Source: Chitinophagaceae bacterium (GTDB lineage Bacteria > Bacteroidota > Bacteroidia > Chitinophagales > Chitinophagaceae). From it: a DNA stretch of 64,000 bases. Within the stretch, counting starts at the first letter, position 1. Every line of letters starts with the position of its first letter. The position numbers and the translations under genes were made by a program. The notes under the pieces are model-generated. The model did not search any database and had not been told where the DNA came from. It saw nothing but the letters and a program-made list of their open reading frames with translations. The stretch spans positions 27,357 to 91,356 of the forward strand of contig JACSRW010000024.1 in assembly GCA_014879565.1 (NCBI GenBank). The letters run 5' to 3'. Below are positions 26,228 through 35,349 of this stretch, in pieces.

Positions 26228-27209
26228 GTTGAAGGAAGTACTGCCGAAGCTGTACAGCACGGTAAGCAATACGGCCACGCTTCCCAACATAGACAGATCG
26301 GAAAATAAATATATCCTCCCCATCATCGGCAATACCCTTTACCAGGCATTGCTGACCGCCTACGCGGCCAACACCTTATCGGCCACCCAGCTTTCGCTGG
26401 TTAAAAAAATCCGGCTCGCAGCGGCCGCCTATGCCACGCTGGATGAAGTAGGATTGTTTGTGCTCACCCTGCAGGATGGCGGCGCCAGGAAGATCCAGCA
26501 GGGTGGCACCGAACCGGTGCGTGCCTGGGAGATCCAGGAGCTGAAAAACACGCTGGCTAATATGGCCACGGATGGTATGGAGCAGCTGCTGAGTTATCTG
26601 TTTACTAACAAAGCGGATTTTGCTGACTGGACTGCCAGCGATAATTATAAGAAGCTGAGTAAGCTGCTGATTAAAACCGGTGCAGAGCTGAATGATGAGT
26701 ACACGATGTTTCAGCCGCAGCGCTGTTTTTTCATTATGAGAAATATAATGAATGACGTGCAGTTGCTGTACCTGGAAAATACGATCGGAAAAAGTTTGCT
26801 GGACTATCTGCGTGATAAGGAAGCGCCTACCGATAAAGAAAAATATTGCATCCAGCTGCTGAAAAAAGCCCTGGCTTATTACTCAGTGATGAAAGCAGCC
26901 AAAAACTTTTCGGTCAATTTTTCCGACAATGGATTTACCATCCTTGGAGAAAAGACGATTGCCACCGGTGACATGCGTACCCAACAGCAAGAGGATATGA
27001 AAATGCTCGAGCTGAAAATTGAACAACTGGAAGGAGAGGGGAAATCATTCCTGGAACTGGCCCAGTATGAACTGGTCAAGTTGTATTCTGATAACGATGC
27101 AGCCGTTGAGTACAAAACTGCTTTCGATGCCGGACGCCTGGCTGATTACATTTCGCCAGATGACAGAACCAGCGGGAACGAGAACAGAAAAATCTATGTG
27201 ATGCCATGA
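26202..27209 (+). CDS. DUF6712-like head-tail connection protein
   Basis: 335 residues from ATG 26202, chosen over an upstream GTG at 26178; the start lies within the end of the portal frame. It is all-helical (KKIRLAAAAYATLDEVGLF; EIQELKNTLANMATDG). The pattern matches the uncharacterised DUF6712 family found after portal genes in Bacteroidota phages. A coiled-coil region lies near residues 265-285. Confidence 0.65.
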   Translation: MPLLTTLNELKEVLPKLYSTVSNTATLPNIDRSENKYILPIIGNTLYQALLTAYAANTLSATQLSLVKKIRLAAAAYATLDEVGLFVLTLQDGGARKIQQGGTEPVRAWEIQELKNTLANMATDGMEQLLSYLFTNKADFADWTASDNYKKLSKLLIKTGAELNDEYTMFQPQRCFFIMRNIMNDVQLLYLENTIGKSLLDYLRDKEAPTDKEKYCIQLLKKALAYYSVMKAAKNFSVNFSDNGFTILGEKTIATGDMRTQQQEDMKMLELKIEQLEGEGKSFLELAQYELVKLYSDNDAAVEYKTAFDAGRLADYISPDDRTSGNENRKIYVMP

Positions 27210-28012
27210 CCCTGATCGAGCTCAATAAAAAAATTTACCTGGTGCCTGCCCGCTGGAATGAACTTACCGGCCGGCAGGTGATCTCCATTATGAATTGCCT
27301 GTTTGTTAAAAAATACAGTGAGGAGCAGGCCAGGTTAAAGCTGCTGAAGATCCTCACCGGTATGGGATGGTGGCGGTTTTTCCGGAGCAAGCCAACGGAG
27401 CTGCAGGAATTTCTATACCTCTCTGATTTTCTTCTCCAGAAGGAGACATCTTTCACCCGGCAATTGATACTTGAATACGATGGACTTTATGGCCCGGAAA
27501 GCGATTTTGATAACCTCCTCATGAAAGAGCTGGTTATCTGTGATAATCTGTTTATGCGGTGGAGTGAGAACAGGGCAGACGAAACACTTCTGAATGATTT
27601 TATATCCGTCCTGTACCGGCCGCAGCGCCCCGGTCGTTACCTGGGTCTGCTACCATATAATAAAACGGTTAATCCGGAGGGAGATGTTCGGGAGGAATTC
27701 AATTTTAATAAATCATTGTACCGCTCAAAAAAGATCATCCGCCGGTGGCCATTGGCTGTAAAGATGGCCATCGTACACTGGTACGATGCGTGCCGATGGC
27801 AGTTGGTAGAGGAAAACGATGAAGTATTTGGCGGCGACAGTTCTGGGGATGTTTCGAAATACGGCCTGATAAGCGTCATGCTCAGTGTGGCCGAGACCGG
27901 CTCGATGGGAACACTGAAGGATGTGGAGAACCAATTTGTTAAAACCGTTATGCTGCAGCTGAATGACAGCATAGCAAAAGCCAAGGCTGAAGAAAAAAAG
28001 TATAAGCAATGA
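27206..28012 (+). CDS. Hypothetical phage structural protein
   Basis: 268 residues, helical, Trp/Arg-rich (TGMGWWRFFRSKPTELQ). It overlaps both neighbours by 4 bp in the connector-to-tail chain. It may be an assembly chaperone or connector. No motif is recognised. Confidence 0.55.
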   Translation: MTLIELNKKIYLVPARWNELTGRQVISIMNCLFVKKYSEEQARLKLLKILTGMGWWRFFRSKPTELQEFLYLSDFLLQKETSFTRQLILEYDGLYGPESDFDNLLMKELVICDNLFMRWSENRADETLLNDFISVLYRPQRPGRYLGLLPYNKTVNPEGDVREEFNFNKSLYRSKKIIRRWPLAVKMAIVHWYDACRWQLVEENDEVFGGDSSGDVSKYGLISVMLSVAETGSMGTLKDVENQFVKTVMLQLNDSIAKAKAEEKKYKQ

Positions 28013-28854
28013 GCGTTGAGTCAATATACATAGACGGCGTACAGGATTACCTGGAAGACGCCTGCGAGCTGAACAAACTGGTTGGTCATAATAAGCCGAC
28101 AGATGTCGCGCCAGATGGGCAGCGGACATTTGCCCGCTTCGAAAGCGAAGAGCATATCCGCGCCATTGTAAACTGTGCCGGCAAAAACATAGTGGTGGTA
28201 GCTGATTGCTTTGGCCAGCGTACCGGTGAAGTGGATGATCAGAGTCTGGTGTATACCCTGCAACTGCTTTTTGCCAGTAAGAAAGAAACAGGTACCGGTA
28301 ATGAAACTGCTGCCATCAATGACGCTATAAAGACTGCAGAGAAAATAATGTTCCAGTTCTGGACCAAGATGGAAAAGGACTTCCAGGAAGGGTGTAACGC
28401 CCTGGAGGATCTGCAGCCAGAGCGGGTAACCTGGAACCCGATCCAGGATCAGCCATGGCTGGATGATTACTATGGCTGGATCCTCAGCATTCCTTTTGGT
28501 ACCTATATGCCTGAGTATAATGATGCAGACTGGGATAGTGCTGAAACATCTATTGTCATTGATGATCAGGATACTGCCATCCGTACATTCAAGCTGTTTG
28601 CGCGGTTTGAAGTGGGAGCCACCGGTGCCCTGCTGAATGAGGGCGATACGCTGATCATCCATAACAAGCTGGCTGATCGGAATGTGCTATGCCTGGCTGA
28701 TGGAAAGCCGCTACCGGTGGATGATATGACCGGTAATGTAGACTGGACAGGGTCCATCGACCGGCGGGTAAAGCACCTTAAAAGTTCGAACGAGCTGGAA
28801 TTTATCGGCAGCGTAAAGACAGCAGAAATTATTGAAATCTATATATATACCTGA
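28009..28854 (+). CDS. Phage tail protein sharing a C-terminal module with the 7298 gene product
   Basis: 281 residues. The first 190 residues are mixed alpha/beta (YIDGVQDYLEDACELNKLVG), unrelated to the other copy. The last 85 residues repeat the module seen at the end of the 7298-8077 product (FEVGATGALLNEGDTLII, NVDWTGSID, EIIEIY). The module probably forms a common docking surface for two tail-tip or fibre components. Confidence 0.6.
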   Translation: MSVESIYIDGVQDYLEDACELNKLVGHNKPTDVAPDGQRTFARFESEEHIRAIVNCAGKNIVVVADCFGQRTGEVDDQSLVYTLQLLFASKKETGTGNETAAINDAIKTAEKIMFQFWTKMEKDFQEGCNALEDLQPERVTWNPIQDQPWLDDYYGWILSIPFGTYMPEYNDADWDSAETSIVIDDQDTAIRTFKLFARFEVGATGALLNEGDTLIIHNKLADRNVLCLADGKPLPVDDMTGNVDWTGSIDRRVKHLKSSNELEFIGSVKTAEIIEIYIYT

Positions 28855-30974
28855 TGGCTATTACCGTTTTACAACGTCCATATACGCGTAACTGGTCGGG
28901 CAATCCGATCCACTACCGGCTATATTCCGCAGCGGCTGAAGCCGATGCAACGATTTACTTCCAGATCCGGGTACTTTTTAAACGGATGGACCAGGCCGTT
29001 TTTTCCAATATCATTGAGTTCCCTTATACCCCTGTACTGGGAACGGCTAAAATTGATATCCAGGACATTCTTGACGGTTTGCTCGAGCACGAACTACCTT
29101 ACCTGGTAGACGGCATTTCTCCGTACCTGTCTTCAAAATCTACCGGTAAGTTTTACATACATTACCGGGAAATTACCACAGCCACACCAGACCCGGCATG
29201 GACCGAAACAGAAGAGGATTTTCAGTTACTGGTAGTCAAAGGAGGCATATCCTGGGAGCAGTGGAGGGGTGATAACTACTGGGTAAATTATTTCGATAAT
29301 ACAAAGCCATTTCTTACCTGGCAAAAATCAGGCACACTCCATTCCCCGCAGGAAAAAATCTGGCTGGCATGGCTCAACCTCACTACCATTTATCCGGGGA
29401 ATATCCGCATAAAAAGAACCGTTCGGTTTACAGACGGTAGCGAAGATGTTGAGTATTACGATAACCCGGTTAATGAGAATCAGATCGGTTTTTTTCCGGC
29501 TGGCGCTACGCAGCTGAACTTGTCCGAAGTGGATCCTTCAAAAAACATTTACTGGTGGGAAATCCAGGTGATGAATACCGGCACTAACCCTTACGAGCCA
29601 ATATCTGAACTCTTCAGATTTTACATGGATAACCGGCCTGACAAAAATGCAACCACGCTTCATTATCGCAACTCCCTGGGAGGACTCGACTCTGCCCGGA
29701 TCCGCGGGGTTATTGATTATACCGCGCAACGGGAGTTCTCCCAAACTGAGCGAATAGTGCTGCATGATTACTTCAGCAATTATTTCATAAAAGGCCGGGT
29801 AGGGGCCGAAAACAGCACTGAGCTGAAAGTAATGAAGGGTAATACCGGCCACCTGGGCAAAGAAGAGCAGGACCGGCTCCGTGATATGCACCTGAAGCGT
29901 GAAGTGTGGCAGGAACGGCAGGAGAAATGGCTACCTATCATTTTACTTACCGGCACCCAGCATCTGCTGGTTTCAACCGATAAACTCTTCGACATGCCCC
30001 TGGAATGGGCTATCGCCAGTGGGGGGAACCTCAACTATACCCCTGATTCGGTAAACCTATCTGAAGCGGCTACAGTGGTAGGCCCGGCGTGTACAGCAGT
30101 GATCGGAGATCTGGAATGGAATTATGTGCCTGGTACAGGCTGGGTGGTCAGCTGGAATCTGGTATCCGGGGCGCCGAATAAATACCAGGTGAGCACACCT
30201 GCAGTAAGCGGTGGCGCGCCGGGTGAGACAGCCGGTACAAGCTACACGCTTCCCTGGCTTCCCGTAGGAGATAATGTGGTGAAAGTGCAACCGGTGTGCC
30301 TGATCGGTGGAGAATACTACCTGGGCACTCCTCAATACATAACGGTAACTGTTGAGCCTGCATGCGTAAACGTTGGCATCTCAGGAGAGCCAATATATCT
30401 CCCCAATGCGGTTACAGGTATTGCTTACAATTACACCTTACCGCTTACAGGTACTGCACCTTTTTCGATTGACAACATTGTAAAACCCGCATGGATGACC
30501 GTGGCGATCTCGGGATCCGCCGTTGTCATCACCGGTACCCCTTCTGGCGGAGATGCCGGAACGGATATTGAAGTCTCATTTGATCTCGCAAACTGCAGTG
30601 GAGCCGGGACAAAATCATATAGCGACACGATTGATGTAATAGTAGCGGCTGATAATGGAGATTTTCTGGCAACAAATGAAGGGTACGGCGCATCATTGAT
30701 TAAAAGAATAGAGCCCCTGCTTCCGCCGTTTTTTACTATAAGTTCTGGTTCAATCCCGGTTATTGCAGGAAGTCAGGCATCCGGGGTGTTGGCATCTGCA
30801 TTAAGCACCCCTATAACCGTTACGGTTGTGCTTGATACCTACCGACATAAGTTGCAATTACTGAAAAATGGGTCATCCGTTGAAATCTTTGATGTAGAAA
30901 CTTCAGGAGCTTATTCATTTGCAGCCATACCTATTCTTGTCACTGATAATATTGAAATCAAATTGAGATTATGA
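28854..30974 (+). CDS. Distal tail protein with immunoglobulin-like domains
   Basis: 706 residues. The first 400 are beta-rich and Tyr/Trp-rich, typical of baseplate or tail-tip proteins. Residues 405-495 form a fibronectin-type-III-like domain (GWVVSWNLVSGAPNKYQVST). Residues 510-595 resemble a putative-Ig (He_PIG) domain (GTAPFSIDNI, GTPSGG). The end is a small beta domain. These domains usually help binding to carbohydrate or cell surface. Confidence 0.65.
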   Translation: MAITVLQRPYTRNWSGNPIHYRLYSAAAEADATIYFQIRVLFKRMDQAVFSNIIEFPYTPVLGTAKIDIQDILDGLLEHELPYLVDGISPYLSSKSTGKFYIHYREITTATPDPAWTETEEDFQLLVVKGGISWEQWRGDNYWVNYFDNTKPFLTWQKSGTLHSPQEKIWLAWLNLTTIYPGNIRIKRTVRFTDGSEDVEYYDNPVNENQIGFFPAGATQLNLSEVDPSKNIYWWEIQVMNTGTNPYEPISELFRFYMDNRPDKNATTLHYRNSLGGLDSARIRGVIDYTAQREFSQTERIVLHDYFSNYFIKGRVGAENSTELKVMKGNTGHLGKEEQDRLRDMHLKREVWQERQEKWLPIILLTGTQHLLVSTDKLFDMPLEWAIASGGNLNYTPDSVNLSEAATVVGPACTAVIGDLEWNYVPGTGWVVSWNLVSGAPNKYQVSTPAVSGGAPGETAGTSYTLPWLPVGDNVVKVQPVCLIGGEYYLGTPQYITVTVEPACVNVGISGEPIYLPNAVTGIAYNYTLPLTGTAPFSIDNIVKPAWMTVAISGSAVVITGTPSGGDAGTDIEVSFDLANCSGAGTKSYSDTIDVIVAADNGDFLATNEGYGASLIKRIEPLLPPFFTISSGSIPVIAGSQASGVLASALSTPITVTVVLDTYRHKLQLLKNGSSVEIFDVETSGAYSFAAIPILVTDNIEIKLRL

Positions 30975-32731
30975 CGGGCATTCAAATTGGCAATGAGTTC
31001 CTGGATCTGTCTGCTGGAGCGGTAATAGAAATGGAAGATCAAAACCCATTTCTTCAGTTTGACGAAAACCTGATAGGGGAATTTTCCTATCCGTTCAACG
31101 TTCGTTGTACCGAGAAAAATGACCGGCTCCTGGGTTATCCTGGAATTCCTCAGGTAAGGGTAAATCCTGCCGGCGTTGATGCGTTGCTTTACGATAAAAG
31201 CCTGCAGGTTGCATCTGGAAAAGTCAAAATCGAAAAAGTCAACTCAAATATTAACCGCAGATCTGCCAGCACAGTTGACTGTTATTTTCTTACAAAAGCC
31301 AGCAGCTTCTGGCAGGATGCGAAGGGAAAAAGCCTTCGATCAATCGAAGCCGGTGGAGATCGTACTTTTGCCTGGGAGGGATATATAACGACTGGTACCG
31401 GTTTCTGGAAGCATTTAAATGATGTATTTTTTTCTGCACCCAATACTTATGACTATGCATTTTTCCCTGTCAGAAATAACCAGGCGATCACAACCAGCAT
31501 AGATGAATCTCGCCCCGATTATGACCGAATTATTAACAAAGTTTATTTTGATGTAGTGAATGACAGATGGATCATGCGGGGTCAGTTTTGCCCGTTCCCG
31601 TACCTTCATTATATCATTAAAAAGGCTATGGCTTTTGTTGGCTGGACCGTTTCCGGCGACATACTCGATGATGATAATTTCCGTAAAATTACCATTCTGA
31701 ACACCAGGTCAATTGACTGGGCTTATATAAGAAAAACCGGCAATGTTATCGATCATCATCCGTATGATTCCATCACATTTAATTTGAACCAGCACCTGCC
31801 AGATATGGAAATAGGGGCCTTTCTGATTGCCATTAAAAACAAGTTTGGCCTGCATCTGGATTTTGACAGGGTCCGCCGGCACCTAACGATCTCATTGATG
31901 GACAGCATCCTGGATATGCCAGTTGTTGACATGACCAGTAAAGCCAGCCCGTTGCTTCCCAAAACTATAAAAGGCGAGAAGAGCATTTATGCCATGGTTT
32001 ATGCTGATGGCCGCGGATCCATCAGCCTCGAGAATACTTTTTTCCAGGGTGAGCTGGCCTCCCGGGATGATCTTCCCGCAGCTGCTGAAGCTTTGCACGA
32101 CCAGGCATATTATATTTCCATGGAAAATAAGTATGTGATTTGTAAACAAAACGAAACAGATGACAACTGGGATTGGCAGGCATTTGGAGACAACAATAAC
32201 GATTATGCTCCGGCGGGAAAGAATAATGAAATCAGTACAAAAGCGCTGATTCCGGGCATGGAATTATATACTGATTTTTACAATCGGAGGCTGTTAGTTC
32301 CTTTTATTGATGACGAGATAGAGTCTATTCACAATAATTTTGAATCGGTTGATTTCCCGCTTTACCTCTGCTATTACCACGGTCTGAGAGCGCTTGATAA
32401 TCCGGACCCGGGAACCCTGAACTACCCGCTGGGTAGTTCTTCAGTGTATGACATTGAAATGAATCAGCTGGCAGACTGGGGTCTTACTTTTACCTGCTTT
32501 AAACCTGATGGCACTGATATCGGTTTATACACCACATTTTGGGAGCGTTTCCTTGCCCTGACCAATGGGGAGGAGGAGTATGAGGTCAATCTATATTTGC
32601 CGCTACATGAGTATATGGTGCTTAAATTTTCCGATCGGATCGTAATCAATGGGATCCACCTTTTCATTCGGAACATAAAAAGCGCCATACCCTACAAAGG
32701 AGTAATACAGTGTGTTTGCATCAGACTTTGA
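30971..32731 (+). CDS. Tail-tip or baseplate protein
   Basis: 586 residues, no signal peptide, coupled by 4-bp overlap to the upstream tail protein. The N-terminus (MTGIQIGNEFLDLSAGAVIE, then FSYPFNV) resembles the start of Bacteroidota phage tail-hub proteins. The central and C-terminal regions are mixed. It is the last gene of the tail chain and is followed at once by a consensus -7 promoter box and a structured RNA. Confidence 0.6.
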   Translation: MTGIQIGNEFLDLSAGAVIEMEDQNPFLQFDENLIGEFSYPFNVRCTEKNDRLLGYPGIPQVRVNPAGVDALLYDKSLQVASGKVKIEKVNSNINRRSASTVDCYFLTKASSFWQDAKGKSLRSIEAGGDRTFAWEGYITTGTGFWKHLNDVFFSAPNTYDYAFFPVRNNQAITTSIDESRPDYDRIINKVYFDVVNDRWIMRGQFCPFPYLHYIIKKAMAFVGWTVSGDILDDDNFRKITILNTRSIDWAYIRKTGNVIDHHPYDSITFNLNQHLPDMEIGAFLIAIKNKFGLHLDFDRVRRHLTISLMDSILDMPVVDMTSKASPLLPKTIKGEKSIYAMVYADGRGSISLENTFFQGELASRDDLPAAAEALHDQAYYISMENKYVICKQNETDDNWDWQAFGDNNNDYAPAGKNNEISTKALIPGMELYTDFYNRRLLVPFIDDEIESIHNNFESVDFPLYLCYYHGLRALDNPDPGTLNYPLGSSSVYDIEMNQLADWGLTFTCFKPDGTDIGLYTTFWERFLALTNGEEEYEVNLYLPLHEYMVLKFSDRIVINGIHLFIRNIKSAIPYKGVIQCVCIRL

Positions 32732-32741
32732 CCTATATTTG
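32715..32741 (+). promoter_or_regulatory. Consensus promoter in front of the structured RNA
   Basis: TTTG (32715-32718), 15 nt, TATATTTG (32734-32741), an exact match to the Bacteroidota -7 consensus. RNA would begin at about 32746-32748, at the start of the folded element (32744 onward). It is not one of the five late-type copies. Confidence 0.5.
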
Positions 32742-32743
32742 CC

Positions 32744-32857
32744 CTGACGACACTCAGTTCTTATATTATTTTCCTCCCCCCTAGGAGTCGGGTGTTCCCG
32801 TAAGGGCCCCGGGCACGAGTGTCGTCAGCTCCTGGGGGGAGCCTAAATACCCCCCAA
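32744..32857 (+). ncRNA. Structured RNA or leader with pseudoknot potential
   Basis: CTGACGACACTC (32744-32755) is an exact 12-bp match to the reverse complement of 32817-32828. Directly after that arm, CTCCTGGGGGGAG (32829-32841) pairs with CTCCCCCCTAGGAG (32774-32787), leaving a single bulged base. The two helices cross, giving a pseudoknot with stacked ends. CCCCCC (32850-32855), just before the ATG at 32858, competes for the same G-run, so the RNA could switch. CAGTTCT at 32755 can also pair with AGAACTG in the gene. I do not recognise a known class. Confidence 0.6.
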
Positions 32858-33154
32858 ATGACGACCGATAAGCCAGAACTGACCCCGGTACCAGATCTGC
32901 CCTGGTACGAATCATTACGATTATTTCTTGAACCATACACGCCCAGTTCCAGGCAGGAAGCCGATAAGGCGTTCACATCCACCGAGATTATCCGGGCTAT
33001 CGAGGCCCACCATGGCGTTCCTCAGGGCATCGTCGGAAAAGAAATCTACGTGTGGATGGCTCCGGAGGATTTTGTCAGAGCCATGAGGTATTTGGGATAC
33101 CGGGAGGAAAATGTATCAGGCACTGAGCTGGAATGGCTTATGCGTAGAAAATAG
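32858..33154 (+). CDS. Small phage protein
   Basis: 98 residues from ATG 32858, preferred to the GTG at 32819 because the latter lies inside the folded RNA. Helical, with VPDLPWYESLRLFLEPYTP, GVPQGIVGKEIYVWM and a C-terminal helix. It begins with ATGACGACC, similar to other phage starts. Unknown function. Confidence 0.55.
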   Translation: MTTDKPELTPVPDLPWYESLRLFLEPYTPSSRQEADKAFTSTEIIRAIEAHHGVPQGIVGKEIYVWMAPEDFVRAMRYLGYREENVSGTELEWLMRRK

Positions 33155-33160
33155 CCTGTC

Positions 33161-33196
33161 TGTCCTTTCCCGGATGTAAACATCCGCCGAATTTCA
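33161..33196 (+). promoter_or_regulatory. Phage late-type promoter, copy 5
   Basis: TGTCCTTTCCC (33161-33171), 17 nt including the palindrome GGATGTAAACATCC, then GAATTTCA (33189-33196). The next ATG is at 33201, so the RNA would be nearly leaderless. This -7-like box is the weakest of the five. Confidence 0.5.
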
Positions 33197-33200
33197 TCCC

Positions 33201-33929
33201 ATGGAAGCAATCCGGATTTGGCTCAATGGGAAGCAAGATTACCTTGCCGGCGTACGACTTTTCTCAATTTATGGCAAGGACCTGGCATTGAAGCGTTCAT
33301 TTGCCGAACCTCTCGTAACTGACTATAAGAAAAAGCGGCTCCGGGAAGTTCTGGAGCAGCTGATCAGCACGGTAACCGCCAGCTCTGTGGATATCCCGGC
33401 AAAGCCGGTTATAAAGACCCCGGGCCATGTAACGTCTTTTTCTGCCTCAAAATCGCCGATCTCTTCAAATGAATCTATCCCTGACTTTACTCCCGAAAAG
33501 GGCTGGAGTGACAAAAGGGACCCCACTGAGCAGGCCCTACACATCAATTGGAAACCACTATTCCTTGAGCTCATGAATCTAACCGCCCGGGTAGGTGATA
33601 TCGCCCGTGCCGGAAAAATGGATCCACTTAAAAAAATTGAGGCCGGACGCATGGCCCTGCGGATCCTGGATTTGGATGATCAACTGGACCATATCTACCG
33701 GGAACGTGATATGTACAGAAAAACCGGACAGCTGCCGGATAAGCGGCCATATGGCGAACCCTGCATAGATTTTAAGCAGATGCCGGTGAAGCTGGCCAAT
33801 CACCAGCGATATGTAAGGGACTACAAAGCCAAACTGGCGAAACAGCCAGGTAATACAGATCTGGCCCACCAGCTGCAGAAGCACGAGTGGTTTGTCGCTC
33901 ATTACAAAAAAGAACTAAACATCGTATAA
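33201..33929 (+). CDS. Hypothetical protein of the terminase operon
   Basis: 242 residues. The N-terminus has WLNGKQDYLAGVRLFSIYGK and the C-terminal half is a basic helical region (MPVKLANHQRYVRDYKAKLA). The middle is low-complexity and Ser/Pro-rich. It resembles proteins I associate with Bacteroidota phage packaging operons but cannot be assigned. It overlaps the next gene by 1 bp. Confidence 0.55.
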   Translation: MEAIRIWLNGKQDYLAGVRLFSIYGKDLALKRSFAEPLVTDYKKKRLREVLEQLISTVTASSVDIPAKPVIKTPGHVTSFSASKSPISSNESIPDFTPEKGWSDKRDPTEQALHINWKPLFLELMNLTARVGDIARAGKMDPLKKIEAGRMALRILDLDDQLDHIYRERDMYRKTGQLPDKRPYGEPCIDFKQMPVKLANHQRYVRDYKAKLAKQPGNTDLAHQLQKHEWFVAHYKKELNIV

Positions 33930-34486
33930 TGCTTTTTGACACAGAACAACCTGATCATGAGGAAAAGCCGTCTGCAGGGGCTGGCCAGCGGTTTGATGGT
34001 GATATCGAAATGCCGGCCAGTATGAAGCTGCTGGAAGTGATCGACCTGGTGGCCACCGGTCGCTGCGTCTTATGGCTTACTGACGGCGACTGGAGCATGC
34101 ACGATATGCTGATGGCCATTCTGGACCGTACCGGCCCGGCCAATGTTTACCTGAGTTCTTATGCGTTCAGTGAATTTCCGGCCCGCCTTATTGCGGATAT
34201 GAAGAGCAGGGGCATTATCCGGGAGCTCCATTGCCTGATTGATAAGCGCCTCGATGTAAGAAGTGCCAGTGCTTTGAATATCATCCGAAATACTGCCACC
34301 CGGCTGCGGCTGGTGCGAACACATGCCAAGGTTACCGTTATCGAGAATGATCAGCACCTGATCGCCGTTGTGGGTAGTGCGAACTATACCTCAAATAAGC
34401 GATATGAGGCCGGGGTGATCCTAGCCGATCGGGACGCGGCTCTTTTTCACAAAAAATGGATAACCGATGCTTTTGACAGAAAATGA
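33929..34486 (+). CDS. Phospholipase D-like (single HKD) nuclease-like protein
   Basis: 185 residues from ATG 33929. The segment HAKVTVIE..., then GSANYTSNKRYE, follows the HxK(x)nGSxN pattern of the PLD superfamily. One HKD motif is present, so a dimer would make the active site. Such small PLD-type enzymes can be nucleases. Its position next to the terminases suggests a DNA-processing role, which is inference. The N-terminal 25 residues are acidic and likely disordered. Confidence 0.6.
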   Translation: MLFDTEQPDHEEKPSAGAGQRFDGDIEMPASMKLLEVIDLVATGRCVLWLTDGDWSMHDMLMAILDRTGPANVYLSSYAFSEFPARLIADMKSRGIIRELHCLIDKRLDVRSASALNIIRNTATRLRLVRTHAKVTVIENDQHLIAVVGSANYTSNKRYEAGVILADRDAALFHKKWITDAFDRK

Positions 34487-34769
34487 TATCACGGAAAAAC
34501 AGTTCCAGACCATTGAGGAAATGGCCGCTACCGGCTTTACGCCTGAGCAAATAGCTGAGGTGATCGAGTTTCCGGAGGATATGTTCCTCATCCTATACAA
34601 GAACCAGGCAGGCCCTGTTTATAAACGATACCGGAAGGGCTTCCTGGAAGCAGAATACAGGCTGCGCGTCCGGATCTTCAAGGATGCCGGGAACGGATCC
34701 TCGCCTGCGCAGACGCTGGCCAAGAAGATCCTGGACGAGTGTGCTTATAAAAATCCAATGAATGAGTAA
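34467..34769 (+). CDS. Helix-turn-helix protein next to the terminases
   Basis: 100 residues. ATGFTPEQIAEVIEFPEDMF fits a short HTH, as in the DNA-binding part of small terminases. It overlaps the genes on both sides. It may recognise the packaging site together with the next product, or be a small-terminase-like protein itself. Confidence 0.5.
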   Translation: MLLTENDITEKQFQTIEEMAATGFTPEQIAEVIEFPEDMFLILYKNQAGPVYKRYRKGFLEAEYRLRVRIFKDAGNGSSPAQTLAKKILDECAYKNPMNE

Positions 34770-35349
34770 ATCATTAACGATAAGGGAGCAGATGAAAACC
34801 GATGCGCTCAGCAGGATCCAGCGCTTTATGAGCAATTCAGAAAGCGGGGTAGTACTTACTGCAGAGGAAGAAAAGATCCTGACCAGGTTAATCTATACAA
34901 ACGCCCTATTGACTGAGAGGAAGTATAGCAGTGAGCAGATCATTGAAAAAGTAAAGGAAAAGTTTGGCGTGTCTCAGTGGACGGCCAGAGCCGATATCGA
35001 GAAGACCTACACTCTATTTTCTGCAGTCACCGAGGACTATAAGCGATATACGCTGAAGCTGCACATCGAGGCCATTGAGAGGAAAATTGTACAGTGGGAG
35101 AATGATAAGAGTTTGGCTCATCTGCTGCCAAAGCTATATGCGGAAAAGACCAGGGCGATCGCAGAACTCCCTGTTCAGCTGCAGCTTCCTGATACACCGG
35201 CGCCGGTGATTATCCTGGATATTAAGGGGTCAATATCAAAGCCGGACATTACTGCTGAACAGGCCAGGGCAGAAGCAGAAGAGATTTTGAAGCACGAAGA
35301 CAAGGATATTACCGATATCGATTATGAGGAGGTAAAAAAAGATGAGTGA
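34762..35349 (+). CDS. Probable terminase small subunit
   Basis: 195 residues, helical. The N-terminal half is HTH-like (SSEQIIEKVKEKFGVSQWTA). The middle is a long charged helix (LKLHIEAIERKIVQWENDKS). The C-terminus is acidic (KHEDKDITDIDYEEVKKDE), suited to oligomer and large-subunit contacts. It overlaps the large terminase gene by 8 bp. Confidence 0.6.
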   Translation: MSKSLTIREQMKTDALSRIQRFMSNSESGVVLTAEEEKILTRLIYTNALLTERKYSSEQIIEKVKEKFGVSQWTARADIEKTYTLFSAVTEDYKRYTLKLHIEAIERKIVQWENDKSLAHLLPKLYAEKTRAIAELPVQLQLPDTPAPVIILDIKGSISKPDITAEQARAEAEEILKHEDKDITDIDYEEVKKDE

